A stretch of 64,000 nucleotides of DNA from Diospyros lotus (GCF_014633365.1 NC_068344.1:20971669-21035668), one strand, 5' to 3'. Counted from the first letter of the stretch, positions 1 to 14,035 are shown. Program-made: numbers and translations. Notes: generated by a model from the sequence alone, not told the origin.

Positions 1-867
1 GGCATTGGCTAAACCCTATCAATCGTTAGCACGAATGGTTTTATTTCATATAAGCCATCGTCAATCGTGATATTAACTATTGTTTCCTAGAAAGGAGAGA
101 GGTTGCAAGTTTTGTTGTTGTTGGGAAAGGTCACTCTCACCGTTGGGAAAAGGAATAAATAGGGAAACAAATAGGTGAGGAGAGAGAAAGAAAAGAGAAT
201 TTAAATATAAAGTTAAAAAGGTCAACATGCATGTATGTCTTGTTAACTAAAAAGAAGGTAAGTGATATTTTCAAAAACACAAGGCGATCAGTGCAATTTA
301 AGCAAACATAAAAAATAATATGTGAAATTTACGCTAAAAAATAAAAATTGAAGGATCTATATATATATATATATATATATTAAGGCTGAATCTTACATCT
401 TTTTTTATGAGTATTTCATTTTTCTGATTTTGTGGTAATTTCTAGGTTTTTAAAATTTTAAATTATTTATTTTATTAATTAACTATATATACATTCTTTG
501 AATGTAAATAGGTGCATATATTGAATCTATCTAATCTAATCTAATAATATTATTAGACCTGATAATTTTTTATTCCACTTGAACTTGACACATCCAAATA
601 ACACTTCATATTCATAAATATTTATTTATTACTATTAAAATAAGTTGTACCCAGATAACCATTTTTGAAAGATTGATACAAAGTATACCACCTGTTTAAT
701 TAGTAATGGTTTGCATACAAGAAGAAAATAAAGAATTATTTTGTGGTGATTTACAGGTTTTTAAAATTTTAAATTATTTGTTTTATTAATTAACTATACG
801 TACATTCTTTTAATCTAATATAATAATATTACTAAGTCTAATAATTTTTTATTCCTCTTGAACTTTA
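1..867. other. AT-rich intergenic DNA with an internal direct duplication
   Basis: No gene is seen. An (AT)n tract lies near 358-380. A block at about 431-590 is repeated with changes at about 742-867, offset 311 bp; both copies hold the same run of TTTTTAAAATTTTAAATTATT followed by an AATTAACTATA stretch. The second copy stops exactly where the LTR-like TGTCACCACCC begins at 868, so that element seems to have landed in it. The duplicated block is probably an old repeat; its class is unknown. Confidence 0.6.
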
Positions 868-3800
868 CATGTCACCACCCTACTTTCAGGAGGCCGTGAC
901 TAAAAATTTAAATCAAAATACCTTTCATTTTCCTCACTATTCTTTTACATAACAAGAGTGCAACGAGTACAACATGATCACTCTCATACATAATTCAATC
1001 AAAACTCCTAGTGAGGATTACAAGCATTAGACTCCTTGCCCCAGCACATCACCAGAATCTTTGTGGTTGGGATGACCCTGTACGCATCACCTATACATCA
1101 ACCTCTTAGGCCTTCAAGCATTTCTTGCCCAACCACACATATACCTGGAATGAAGCAACAACAAGGGTGAGTCACAAGACTCAACAAACATATTTGAAAT
1201 AAAAGGGCATCAAAGGAAATTGCATCCTAAAGAAATCACCACGACTAGGCTTAACAAGGCTTCCCACATTCGTTCCCACATCATGTCACAAATTATTGTA
1301 CATATTCATTATGCTTTATATTATATGCCCATGTCAAGTTCCACAAGTTTGTATTGTAATACCCCAAGTCAAAATAAGTAAATATATCGTTAATGTGTGA
1401 AATATTTCATACCTTGTGATGTTAGAAAAGTCAAGTTTAAAGATGTAGAAGATAGTTTAACGATTTTTAAATAGCAGAGTCAATGGAAGTGAGTACCCCA
1501 AAACGTAAAATCCTAAAGAGAAGGGTATGTTATTGGCAAGCATTTTGAGACAAGATTTATGATGCTAAAAGAAATCAAAACATAGACTATTTTCGGTACA
1601 GCTGCGATGCAGTCTGAAAAATTGAATCATTGTAAGGGACCTCCGAAAATGAAACAGAACCCTGAGAAGATTTAATTTTTGTATAAAGAACAACCTTGAA
1701 GTGATTTCGGGGTAAAACAATTGAATTCACTATCAAAACGTGATTCTTCAATACTATCGGGCCTAAGTGTAATTTATAAAACTTGGACAAAAGTGGTAAA
1801 ATGAAACCTGAGGGATAAAGTGTGAAAGAATAAATTTAGAGGTTCGTTATGGAATTTTCAAAAACTCAGAAGGTTGCATGGGAAGGCCCAAATGAAGTTT
1901 AGAAAAATTGAAAAGCGCTAAAATGAAATTTTCAAAAATACTGGCAATGTGAACACTGCCAGTCGCCGGCCACCACCACCACTACCACTACTACCAATCA
2001 TCCACTTTCCATCATTGGGAAGGATGTCCTAGGGTCAAAGTGGCCCCTAGGGCATGGTAGATCGACTGGATACGAGAATGGGCTGAGAATGGTTGTGATT
2101 TGACGAAGGTATGATGATGTATGGCCGTGAGTCACCAAAAAATTGGGAAAGGGTGTTCAAGGCAAATCACGATGTGTTAAGGTAATTTAAGGGCGTATCA
2201 GAGTATTAAAGGGTCGGATTTGATAAGGAATGATTGGTTTTGGCAGAAAAATTGAGTATAAATAGGGGTTAGAGGTGGCCGAAAACTTCTAAGTTTAAAC
2301 TAAAAAATCTGAGAGTTTGAGGAAGAATTGAGGGAGTAGGATAAGAGGCTTTTATTCCCCATATCTAGAGGGTAATTTCTGGAGAGTTTGGGAGCATTTC
2401 ATATAAGTTTAGTGGATTTTTTGGGCTTTGCCGAAAAATCAAGAGGTTGTCGGAGACAGACGTTTAGGCTGATGGTTGGGGGCCGTGTTTTCAAGCCCAA
2501 AGTGAGGTCATTGAGATCGCCTTAAAGAGTAGGCCTCGGTAGGAGGAAGAAAATCCCCATTGAAGCATTTCCAATCACCGGCCAACGACGAAGCTGTCGG
2601 AGAAGAAGACTCGCGTGTGTTGCACTTGAGGACTTCACTCGCAAGCCACACGCCTAACGCATGAGGGCGTGTGAAACCTGGGGTAAGTTTGGAATTTTTT
2701 TTAATATTTTTATAAAATTATTTTATGAATTATGGTATTGAAAAATTTAGGAAAACATTTGAGGAGGTATTTATTTTGGATTTATTGAGGAAAAAATAAG
2801 AAGAAAATACGAGAAAATTATGAGAAAATTATATAAAGAAAAATAGATGTTGATATTCCTTTGAATGAATATGATGTTTAGGGATCATTAAGGATTGAAA
2901 TTGAGTAAGAGTATGATTATTAAAGGCCTAGCACAAAAATCATGGTTGGGCACAAGATTCGAGGTGTTATGAGTCTTTTGTTCGAGGTAATAGTACGCTT
3001 CACAAACTGTTTGACATATTGACATGCCTTGATATGTATACATCACGTAGATTGCATTCACATGCCATGATGATAAAATATGCATATTTTCACGATGATA
3101 TTATTGATCATGTATTGTATATGTTTGAGAGTACGGACCGTCATCGCTGTTCTACCTCGGGTGCCCCATACACCTCGACCTGGTAAAGAGGTTGTAAAAA
3201 TGGAGAGTAGCAATAAAGTGTGGTTAATGCCTTATCGACTCAAGCGAAAAGAATGAGGACATTTTGCATACATGCACGGAATATGAATATTGTACCCTTA
3301 CTTAGATGATTCAGCATCTAACTTGGACTATGCTCCTGGAACATTCAAATATTCCAGTTGGGGCTTGCATCTAAGGCATGGAAATAGGTGAGATGTAACG
3401 ACACAAGATGTTGTGGGTTCGACAAGTTGTCCCTGTATTTTTCTTCTTCATGAAGATTCAAATATGTTTTAGTCATGTTAGAAACTTATGTTCCATTGAT
3501 GAATAGTCTTGTATATTAAAAGAATGTTATGTATTATAAGTTATGAACATGTAATACCGTTATGATTCAATGTTCGATTCTTAGCTTCCGCAATTGTTGT
3601 TTATGATAATTCTCATTCAGGATAGATGAATGAAAATTTTGGGATGGATAGGAGGAATGATATGGTGTAGCGTTAGTTTTAAAAAAATAATTCTCATCCC
3701 AGAATTGTCCTAAGTTATAACACACCTCAGAAATGGGGTGTTACATGTATGACACGTATTCATAACTATGCAAATGGCCATTCGGGCCCAATTTATATTA

Positions 3801-4778
3801 TATGTCATGCACCGTTATACACATTCATGTTCACATTATTTTTTTGCGACATGTACCCCCATGAGAGGTTTCATATCATAATGCAACACATGCACATGCT
3901 CAATAAAATACAAATAGCCCTTAGGCTCACACTCGTCCATATACTTAACAATAACATATGCAACAACAAAACCCATAATGTTCATCAACCATACGTCGGC
4001 ATGGCAGCACATGCCTACCCTACTTAGACGTTATGGGCATAGTGATAGCAGTGCCTCTACTCAGAGGCCGAGGGAACAAATGCCCATCATAAACCTCATT
4101 GAATAATCATATATACAATGTCATGTATGATCATATGCAACTCACACCATCATGTGTATGTAGGGGTCTTTACACAGTTGTTATGGGAATATTTATTCAA
4201 GCAATTCAAGACAAAAGCTCACATGTTCCACGTTATGCAAATCACATCATTAAACCCGTATTTGTATGCTTCCCAACACATTGGTGGCATAAGGTTTTAG
4301 CCCAATATTCACAAATCAACATATTGGTATTTCATATGATTTTGGGGTCAGGATATAAATCCCTCAATGAATGCAACCCAGTCCCCATGCATCACAACAA
4401 TATCATGATATGCACAAACTCAAGGTGGGTGACTGGTAGTACCAGCTTTCTTGGCCCATCTATAGCTTATCATAATAGCCGATGACTAGCGCTCATACAT
4501 CCAACCATCGCCTACCACGACCCACTGTCGACAGCCAGTAGCTTTGCACCCCACACCCTTAACCACATAAAAACAACTTTAACTTATACTTTAAACGCAA
4601 CATGACATACCCTTTCTCATTACTCTTCTTGTACTTCTCCCATTAAGACTCTTACACGACTCCATAAACTCATCTCATGCACTTAATAGATTCTCTTTTT
4701 GCTTAAACCCTTTTTACATCAACATTCACAAATTATAACTCAATAACTTAGAACAAAATACTGAACCTATACTATATT
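868..4778 (-). mobile_element. Partial gypsy-type LTR (family E), interrupted
   Basis: The left end reads TGTCACCACCC, which looks like the 3' end of a minus-strand LTR of the plant type that ends in GGGTGGTGACA. It lies abruptly against unrelated AT-rich DNA at 868. The body holds no coding sequence. It is split by the solo LTR at 1355-3745 and appears to be cut on the right by the family-B LTR at 4779, so neither its other end nor a TSD can be shown. The 3751-4778 part is assigned to it only because it lies between two defined elements. Read as non-coding LTR; family assignment is inference. Confidence 0.45.
1355..3745 (+). mobile_element. Solo LTR, family A (copy A1)
   Basis: The 2391-bp segment begins TGTAATACCCC and ends GGGGTGTTACA, so its ends are inverted and bear TG..CA. 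It is flanked by a perfect 5-bp TSD, TGTAT, at 1350-1354 and 3746-3750. No gag-pol sequence, primer site or second LTR is present, so it is a solo LTR. Two further copies lie in minus orientation at 7041-20482 (interrupted) and 23622-25744; they share the terminal region, including a GACAATTC(T/A)GGG block near the 3' end. Long, coding-free LTRs with TGTAACACCCC ends are typical of plant Ty3/gypsy chromoviruses such as the Tekay/Del group; the lineage here is inference. Confidence 0.9.
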
Positions 4779-6637
4779 TGTAAAGATTTGAAAAAAAGAA
4801 AAGAAAAGAAAATAATAATAATAATAATAATAATAAAATAAATAATCAAAAAAATATAAATAAAAAGGAAAATATAAAAAGGGAAAGAGGGAGGCACGTA
4901 GGTAGCCCCCCCCCAGATCGGCTTTTTCTCTCTCTCTCTCTCTCTCTCTCACGAATTTTTGTTGATTTCCAGCGATTCAACCGTCTGACATTGCACCTGA
5001 CTTCATTTTCATCGTTAAAGTGCCCCTGATCTACAAGGAGGTAAGTGCTTTGGTATGATTTTCGCTGCTTTTTGCCATTGTTTCGCTAGATGTATGTATA
5101 TAGGCACGATTGGGTTTCAGGCCGGATGTTTAAACTCAGATTTATGGAGATCTGACCGTTGGATTTGGTTGGTTTTGGGATATGTTGGTTGGAATAGTTG
5201 AGGGTGTCGAATGGTGGTCTCAGATCATTGGAAATCGCTAACCATGATGGTCGACGATGGCTGGCAGCGAGTCTTTCGTTTTGGCCAAAAATTAAATCCT
5301 AGATCTACGAAAATTTAGTCGTCTGATCTTAGTCATTTTGGGTATGTTGGTCCCCTTGGTGTAGCGTACCTTGTGGTAACCTATGACAATTGGAAAAGTT
5401 GCCAGCAGTCGGTTAACAACGATGGCTAGAACGCGTCCCTATGTTGGTCAAAAATTAATTTTAAATCTGCTAAGATCTAATCGTCTTATGGCTCTCATTT
5501 TGAGATATGTTGATGTTTGTGCCGAGGGCTTCGAAATGGTATACTGGTCAGCCATATCATCGTCGGCCTGCAGCGATCGTCGGTGGTGACAAAATGTGGG
5601 AAGAAAGAAATAAAAAAAAAAGGGGGGGGCTTTTGGGTTCGAATAGGTCGAGTAAGGTTTTGTCCCAAGATGGCAAGGCTCGATTGGGTTATAGAATGAC
5701 CCAATGTGTTGGGCATGGTTTAACCCAGTTGTGGCAGCCCTTGGGCTGACCCACTCAACTTGTTGTCCCTTTTTGTCACTTGTCCTTGAATTGAGAATAA
5801 CTTGGTTAGGTTGGTCCTACTTAGGATATCGATGTCAGTCTAATTTGGGTTCTTTTTAGGTCTCTTAGAATTGGCGATGTGACTGGCGAGTCACTTTGTT
5901 GATCGGAGTTCTAAGGATGAAACCCTATTAGATGATTCGAGACTGAGCAAGACAAACCCCGAGTGTGTTCTAAGCTAGCCTATGATGATGACTTGGGTTT
6001 ACCCTGAATTCTGATTCATGATGGATTCATTTTATTCTGAGGCTAGTACATTGCAAATCTTTTTTAATCCATCTATTAAATCACTAATTAATTAATTGTT
6101 ACACTTTTAAAAATTTACCAATTAAGTCATAAATATATATATGTATTTTTGAAAAGAAAACTTTAAAATATTATCTAAATTAAAAGAAATCTAGTTATGG
6201 ATTGATATAGATATATATATTATTCTGATTGCAGCTTATAAGTGGGTGTGTAGTTCCATTATACACTTACGCGTAGCATGCATGGCGAGGCATGATGACG
6301 TAGTCAATGGCCAAGCTCGACGAATTCCATGGCGCCAAATTCAGATATTGTGCGGGTCAAGATATATAATAACCGATTCAGGGTGTTAGGCAATGGTTAA
6401 GATCTTCAGTAATTTTTATTATGTCGCTACTTTTATTACCCAAAGGTGACCACTCCGTTCTATTCATTGTAGGCTTAGATTCTCAGGATTTCGCTCGTTC
6501 TTCTCCCCAAGCTCGGACTTGAGTCATTCTTTCCCATGCGAGTAGACAGGATATGTTATGTTTACCTTATATTGTGCACGAATATACTGTTCCATGCATA
6601 ACTTGTACATGATTTTTATATGCGAATCATAGAAAAA

Positions 6638-7001
6638 TATTTTTAAATGTTTCTTAAATACATAAAATATTTTCATCTTACTGAGAGAGACATAAGCATA
6701 AGATTATAAATGATACCCTAACTGATTTCTTGTCTTTGAGTGTGTGTGAAATATTGTATGATATGGTGCATTTTGGGCACCGCATGAAATGATAAATGGT
6801 TATGATTTGTGTATTAAGTATTTTTAAATATTTCTTAAATACATAAAATATTTTCATCCTACTGAGAGAGACATAAGCATAAAGATTATAAATGATACCC
6901 TAACTGATTTCTTGTCTTTGAGTATGTGAAATATTGTATGATATGGTGCATTTTGGGCATCGCATGAAATGATAAATGGTTATGACTTGTGTATTAAGTA
7001 G
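6638..7001 (+). repeat. 181-bp tandem duplication inside LTR B1
   Basis: Two adjacent near-identical units start at 6638 and 6819, each beginning TATTTTTAAAT(G/A)TTTCTTAAAT and each holding ACTGAGAGAGACATAAGCAT and GATATGGTGCATTTTGGGCA. B2 has a single unit at this place (about 60240-60420, reverse strand). The duplication therefore arose in B1 or in its source copy. Confidence 0.85.
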
Positions 7002-9676
7002 AGTATCATTTGCATTATTAGAGGACTAACTGGTAGATTCTGTAACGCCCCGCTTTCCCAGGCGCGTTATAAATTGGACAATTCTGGGAGCATAATTTTT
7101 TTTTCTTTCAAACTAATGCTAAACCACATCATTCCTCGTATCCGTCCCAGAATTTCCATTCATTTTTCTCGAAAGAGAATCATTATACACATCAAATGCA
7201 GAAGCAATGATCGAACCTGATATCTTAACATTGATCATAAATCAATTCTTACATCTTCATTCCTCAACATAACTTAATACAAAGCATAAGTTCTCAACTA
7301 ACATTAACCCTAAATAAGGTTATATATCCTCATGCTTTCAAAACGTCCAGAATTCAAAGTAACAGAACTTAAATACAGGGGCTACATTACATACATTCCA
7401 TTCATCATGCACTCTGCTAAGTGTCATTTCATGCCCCATCCATCCTCGTATCTGCTACAATCTCCAACTAGAACGCTTGAATATTCCAGGGGCAAAGCCC
7501 AAGTTAGATGATGAATCATCCAAGTAAGGGCACAAAATATTTTATCATGTATGTATTCAATGACTTACTTCATCGTAGGGGTCAACTGCACCCTTCCTGC
7601 TACTCCCATTTTTACGGCCACCTCTTTCGAAGTCGGGGTGTATAGGTGCACCCTTGGTAAAGTCGTGGCGCCAGTTCGTACTCCCATATGGATAAAATAC
7701 ACGCGATCAATGATATCAACGTGTACATATGCATTTCATATTCATGTCATGTATGCAGTTTACGTGATAGATACATATCAGAGCATGTCAATATGATGAA
7801 AACATTCCCGAGGATCGGGGTTTGAACATAAATCACCTACGTGGTACCAAGTACCTACTCAAGGGTATATCACTTATAACCATACAAAGTTTATAAAAGT
7901 ACCACTTACCTTCTTAAGCTTATCGGGCTACCTCGATATTTGTGTCTTGCCTCATGCATCACCTCGATTTGTGTGTCAATCTCAAAATTTGCACAAATCA
8001 CTTCAACTTTAGCCTCAAAGTATCCTAACCACCATATTTATTTAAATAAGCATTAAAACCTATTTTTCATAATTTATTGCATTTTCTTTATTTTTCTCTC
8101 TATTTCTTCATATTTTTCCTCAATAAATCCAAACTAAATATTTCTAAAATATTTTCTCAAATATTTCACTACGAAAATTCATAAAATAATATTCCTGAAT
8201 TTCTAAATTTTTTAAAGAAATTTTACTTACCTTAATTTAGCCTCTAAGGCTTTCTCAGTATGCAGGCCCTGATCTCAAAATACGTGCCCGAACAATTTTT
8301 ATTACCAAAATCTCCGAAAATTACTAAATATCCATTTCCTATTTTTTTGACATTTTTTTATATTTTTCTCTATTTCTTTTCCCTTTTTTCCTTTCCTTTC
8401 TTTTTCTTTTCTTTTCTTTTCTTTTTTCTTTTCTTTTTTTCTTCCTTCTTCTCATTCTTCCTCCTCCTTCCTCCCTGCCTCCTGCGCGCAACACACCTAG
8501 CTTCCTTTCTCCTCTTCATTTCTTTTTTTTCCTTTTTTTTTCTTTCTTTCTTTCTTCTTTTTTCCTTTCTTCTTCTTCTTCGTCTTCTTCTTCCTCATTC
8601 TCTTCTCTTCTTTTTCCCCCTCCACCCGCACCCTGGGCACAGCCACTGTGCACCAACATCGCGGCCACTCATCGCTTGCCTCCGTCGCTGCCAGCCGCCA
8701 TCGTGGCCTCCTCCAGTCACTGCCGCATGCCCCCAGTAGCTCCGCGGCTGCTACCCAACGTAACTTCGCCACCTGACCACGCTACCTTCTTGCCCAGTCA
8801 CTGCGAGCTCGCTACCATGGATGTCGCTATGATCACAGCCCCTCTGGTCGCCTCTCAACCACCAAACGCCGGCCAACCGACTGCCTTCGGACACTGCTTC
8901 CTCCCGATCTCTCCACTTCCTCGCTGCCTCTTCCGATCGGCCGCTTGTTTTGCATGACCATGGTTGCCTCTGTTTGCTGCTTCCTTTCCATCTTCGCTTA
9001 TCCCCTTTGCTTCTACTTCTTAGTCATATTTATAGGAAACACATCACTCACTCAATTGCCTTCACCATCCCTCATTGCGTGAAAATCTCAATTTTGTACG
9101 CATAGATATATTTCTATATAATAAAACACAATGGTTTTTGAAAATGTCTCACTTTTCAGACATTTGAATGGCTGGATCATTTTTGATGTATTTGATGGTT
9201 GAGATTAAACCATTTCCCACCCAACAATCCTTCTCCAATTTGCAGCGGGCGGCTCAATGGCTGGCTGATTGATGGACTGCTTCAGTCACTGCCACCCGTC
9301 ATCTCACTCCTTTCTCTTTCTCTTACTCAATACCTCCCTCTCTCTTTTTCCCTTTGTCCATCGCCTCTGGCCACAGCGCATGAACCTCCATTCACTGTGT
9401 ATCTCTTCACTGTGGATCTCTATCCCTTTCTGTCTACTGCCGCACATGAAGCTCTAAGTCACTGCTCAAAGGCACGGTATGTATATAGTCACGGGGCAAA
9501 GCAAAGCAAAACACACACCCACACCCAAACAAACACACCCGTATGTATCTGTGTGTATGGCAGCCATTTGGTTATTAGAGAGGCTCATTCATAGGCACGG
9601 CAGACACTGTTTGCTATATATACACTCACATATATAGTCACTGTTTGCTATATAGTCATTGTTTGTTTATATATAT

Positions 9677-12431
9677 TGTAATATCCTGAAATTTAAAAAT
9701 AAATAATAATTATTCAAATCGGTGTTTGAGGATATTATTGAATATTTGAGAATTTAAGAGGAAGTAATTATTTATATGGTTTTGAGGAAAATAAGGAATT
9801 AAAGGTAATTAATTAAATTATTTGGTTAATTATTGTATTTGTGGTGATTATTGAATATTCGTGGGTTAAAAGGAAATATTAATTTATTTGGGTATTTGGA
9901 GAATTAAGAAAAAAATGTTTATTTATGTAATTTTGAGGAAATAGGAAATTTAGATATTTTATTTAAGTATTTGGGATTATTTATGAAAATGGTAAATAAA
10001 TTAATTTAGCGATTTTTGAAAATTATGGGGTAAAAGTGAAATAAAGAATAAAAGAAATGGGGGGTGGTGAGTGGCATTTTTAGAATCTTTGGGGTGCTGG
10101 TGCAAATTTTGGGAAGTGGCAGGGAATCATTTTAAATATAATGGGGGGCGTTTATAGGTTGAAGGCAGTGAGTGGTGCGGGCGCGCATGCGCGCGAGCGA
10201 CCAGGGGAGCGAGGCGGGTTCGAGCTCGCGGGTGTGCGCGCGCTGGAGGGATTTTGGCTGATTTTTAAGCCAAAACCTTGCCCAAAACGACGTCGTTTTG
10301 GGCAAGGCAGTGGGTAGCCAGTAGCTACCACGTGGCACGCGCTGAGCCGCCCACTTCTCTCTCCTTTTAAGCTGCAATTTGAGGGTGAAATCAGCCATTT
10401 TTGAAGCAGCAACGAGCGAAGAAAAGTAAGAGAAGAAGAAGCAGTGCCTAGGGCCAATTTTTGGGAAAAAGTTAAGATTAAAGGAGGTTTAATCGCAGTT
10501 TAATTAGCCAGGTAAGTAGAGAATTATGTATTAAACATTCTATACGGTTAAAATTTCATTTTGGGCCAATTTTACTAATTTTGGAAGTTTAATCTATTTT
10601 ACAGCGTGTATTAATTTGGTGGTGTTCAAACGTGGAAAACGCTGTAATAAGCTTAAACGAGGCAAGCACCCTCTACCCTTGCGATCTCTTTCCATTTTAT
10701 GAACCCCTCGCCTTCCCTTAACTCATTTCGGTATCGCGTATTAATTATATATAAAAATTGAGGATGTTATTGGCGTGATTTAATTTAAAATAAATGTGAG
10801 GCGTATTGGGATTTTATTTATGGTGCGCCTACGTGGGATTTTAGACAGTTAAATTATTTATATTACACGGTTAGATTTAATTAATGCGAACCACGCTTTT
10901 ATTAATCTCTATTAAATGTTTTACTTCGCAGCGGGAGTGCAAGAAAGGTAAGAAATGGTCGTGTAAAGGCAAGCTCCTAACCCTCTCCTCCTGTTCTTTA
11001 ATTCCCGTGAGAGACTCTGTGGTTTCTCGTATTTTATGCCCTCCCTTACTCTAATTCGGCGCCTAGCATTATTTGTTGAGATATTATTCAATTGTTTTAA
11101 TTTAAATTAAATCCGAGATTTCTAGAACTTTATTTGTTGTGAACCTACGGGGGTTTGTACCGCCATCATTTCTTTCGGAATGATGCCGAATCCAGCTTGG
11201 GGACTAGGTTCCTAGATGTGCATTTTTATTTATGGTTTTCTAGGATTTATTTATGATTCGGATAGAGCTACCGAGCAGTAGGGTAGGGGTCAGCTGTTTG
11301 GTGACGTTGGAGTAGACTATTGTACAGCCCTGAAGTGGACCGTCGGGTGGACACTCCTAGTCACTGGCCGTTGATCGGTGTCGGGCACTGCTGACTAGCT
11401 CTGCCAGTATGTGATTTACTAGACGATTAGATTCATTATATTACTGTTCATGATTTGATATGCACATGGGTACGGGTTGCATGTTGGGATATTCATTTAT
11501 TGAGTATGCTTGGACACGGACATTCTAACTTGGTTAAGTTGCATTCAGCATGGGCATATGCATCGCGTGTGGTTTACTATGTAGGCGGAGCATGGCCTGA
11601 TGCCTGGATGTATGGGTGCCAGTGTATCACGTTGATGCTCACTATGCCATTGCATTTTTATATGCACTGCACGGTTACTGGTAGTTATTAGTTCTCGAAC
11701 GGGAGGACCGTTCCGAGGGAGCCTATGGCTCGGGTGTCGGGAGTACCAACACGGACACACGGGTGACGAGAGCACCAACCCGGGACAGCACGCGCAGGTT
11801 TGTTGGAGATTTATGTTGCCTTTCAGGGCAGCGGCAGGTTGGTATGGGACTTGGGTGTCGTGTGTCTTATGTGGGCCCCAATGACCGGTATGTGCTTTCA
11901 TTATGCTATACTATTGTGTGGTAGCGTCTCATGGCTTGTGTGTGCTTGGGGGTTGGTGTTTTGGGGGAGAGTTTATTGGATTTATACAGCCTTCAGCCTT
12001 TCTTTTCTTATGGTTGCTGAGTCTCTTGACTCACTTTGCTTTCCATCATTCTAGGTAGTAGCAGCGTGGGCCATGGCAAGGGAGTCAGCTTTTAGCGGCA
12101 GAGTCGGTATGGTGTACAGGCAATCCTGTCAATCCCTGTCAACTCTGATGTCTGAGTAGGATTTACTCTATTATTTTGTACTGTGCCAGGTCTTTCCTCG
12201 AGTCTTGTGTATGTCGGCGCAAGAGTCTATGTTTATTTATTTATCATGTGACCGCTGTGTTAGCGGGGTACCTGTAGTGCATGCATGTGTTTAGCTTCGC
12301 TTCCGCTGTTCTTATTTTTGTGTAAGCATGTCAGGGTGGTTTTTGTCTCATGTTCCATTCTTTCTCCTTCCGTAAGTGCTCCCATTCGGGTAGTTCTGGT
12401 AGTTGGGGATATCCGAGCGGGGGTGCTTACA
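9677..12431 (+). mobile_element. Solo LTR, family C (copy C1)
   Basis: The 2755-bp segment starts TGTAATATCCTGAAATT and ends GGGGGTGCTTACA. The flanking 5-mers are TATAT (9672-9676) and TATAC (12432-12436), a TSD with one mismatch. It shares its order of blocks with copy C2 at 40018-43511: AATAATTATT-rich start, a gcgcgc-rich patch, a TTAATTAGCCAGGTAAGT-like stretch and a CCCT(C/A)..CTTGCGA block. No internal retrotransposon sequence is present. The frames at 11455-12054 are LTR noise. It inserted into the Helitron after the Helitron had entered the LTR. Confidence 0.8.
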
Positions 12432-12436
12432 TATAC

Positions 12437-12822
12437 ACTCACATATATAGATTAAAGAAGGTTGCTGATCTTCATTCTCTCTGTGTGTATGAAGCTCTAA
12501 GTCGCGACTGTGTGTATGTATATATAAATAAATTGCCATTTGGTCTCAGGTAGATGGAGAGCGCAGTGGTTTCTGGGTCTCTCTCTTTCTCTCTCCTTCA
12601 TATTTTCTCCTTACGTCCAAGACTGCGTGGTGAGTCTATTGCAAATTTTGTGCCTTTACGCATTTTCCTTCGGTGTAGTTGCATATATATATTATAAAGA
12701 TTAAAGAAGCACAGTGTGTGTCTTCTTCCTTGAGGCAGTGAGCCCAGGCAAAACATTCTGTGTGTGTACTTATAGTTATAGGTTATATATATAAATATAA
12801 AGATTAATTATAGTTTTAATTA
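12437..12822. other. Helitron interior between LTR C1 and the glycine-rich gene
   Basis: A patchwork of short T-rich and TG-rich repeats. The stretch around 12488-12545 (ATGAAGCTCTAAGTC, then GCCATTTGGT) echoes 9447-9570 on the other side of the C1 insertion, so the Helitron has an internal duplication here. No gene is seen. Confidence 0.5.
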
Positions 12823-13937
12823 TTAAGGCTTGGCTTCACCATTCAGCCGGAAGTACTGATAAGCATCCCTAGCACTGTAGCAGCATCTTCGGCAACAGCC
12901 CCAGAATCCTCCGTCGCCCCCATTAAAGCCATCGCAGCAGTCGAATCTGCAACCTCCTCTTCCCTGCCCGCCACCGTATCCTCCCCAGCCTCCGCTGCCC
13001 AGACCACCATTTCCTTCCCAGCCTTCGCCGCCTGGACCACCGTTTCCTCCCCAGCCTCCGCCGCCCTGACCTCCCCAGCCTCATCCGTTGTTGAATCCGC
13101 CAGGGCTGTGGAAACCCACCTCTGTATCCTATTTCATAACCATGTTGGAAGCCCTTTGTATATGCAGTACTTTCCTCACCTACCACCACTTCAAATATTA
13201 TGGAATTACTTCAAAAAAGTAATTAATTGTTTATCGGACGAAAAGAAGTAAATTGAATTGAAATCAAATAAATACAAAAATATGAACTCTAAAACGCTCA
13301 TTTTTTATGTTTTAATTAATTAGTTTGTTTTTGAAAGAATGAAAACTGCATTAAATTTTCTTTTAAAAACAAAAAATGAAATAAAGAACTAAAAAACCAT
13401 CGCTTTAACTTTCTATTCAATCTCCTAATTAGCTTGAATTAGATAACTAACATCATGGGTTGTGCTTTTTAACCTAAGTAAACGATAAATGAATATAATA
13501 TGAAACAAAAACGAAAAAAATTATAAGTCTTTTTGGAAGAAGTGTAAATAAAAAAATATAAGTCTTTTTGTAAATGTAATTTTTAATATAAAAAATTATA
13601 AAAAATAGTTATTCAATCTAAAAATAAACAAAAATTCTATAATACATCCAAACAAATTTTTAAAAAAAATAAAAATTTTGAATTAGAAATAAAAAAATTT
13701 CATCCCTATTGGTCATAAAAAATTTCTAAAATTGTAAAACTAACCCAAAAACTTTTCAAAAACATTAAAACGACTCCCCAAAAAATTTCCAAGCATCATA
13801 ACTTCTAACTAAAAAGGTTTGGCAATGAGCTCACCTTTGCTCTCTTCTTTAGATGCATGATGATCAGCTTCCACTGAGGAAGTGACAAGAAGGAGAGCAA
13901 ACAGGAGACATGAGAGAATAACCACTTTGAACTTCAT
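12823..13937 (-). pseudogene. Glycine-rich secreted protein gene copy (two exons, frame-broken)
   Basis: Exon 1 (13835-13937) starts MKFKVVILSCLLFALLLVTS, a clear signal peptide, and ends in AAAG/GTGAGC. Exon 2 (12823-13188) begins after AG, continues in phase with VVVGEEST, and ends in TAA. In the +1 frame exon 2 reads as Gly-rich repeats (GWGGQGGGGWGGNGG type) and then a Cys-rich tail with CRFDCCDG and CCRRCCYS, a layout known from small plant cell-wall glycine-rich proteins. Two lesions break it: an apparent one-base shift near 13096-13100 and a TGA near 13079-13081 in the Gly frame, where GGA-TGG is expected. As it stands the frame runs into an Arg-rich stretch. It lies on the minus strand inside the composite Helitron with its promoter and intron, so it is most simply a captured gene copy. 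Sequencing error at the two sites is an alternative. Confidence 0.75.
13540..13800. repeat. Dispersed AT-rich repeat in the intron of the glycine-rich copy
   Basis: This stretch matches 31420-31740 in order and orientation: TTTTTAATATAAAAAA, a TAGTTATTCAAT block, TTTCTAAAATTGTAAAA, then a run of AAACATTAAAACGACTCCC type. No terminal repeats or coding potential are seen. It may be a degraded mobile element. Confidence 0.5.
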
Positions 13938-14035
13938 TCTCCTCAACAAGAACAAAACTATAGTATGTAAATTAATTTCAAGAAGAAAGATTTGACTTGG
14001 GATATGGATATGAGAAAGCTACAGATTGAGTTCAG

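Noticed and set aside
8260..8957. Long frames on both strands with Phe/Ser/Leu and Lys/Glu runs
   Set aside because: They lie in the polypyrimidine and GC-rich part of LTR A2, and the same composition recurs in LTR A3 (24527-25008). No domain.
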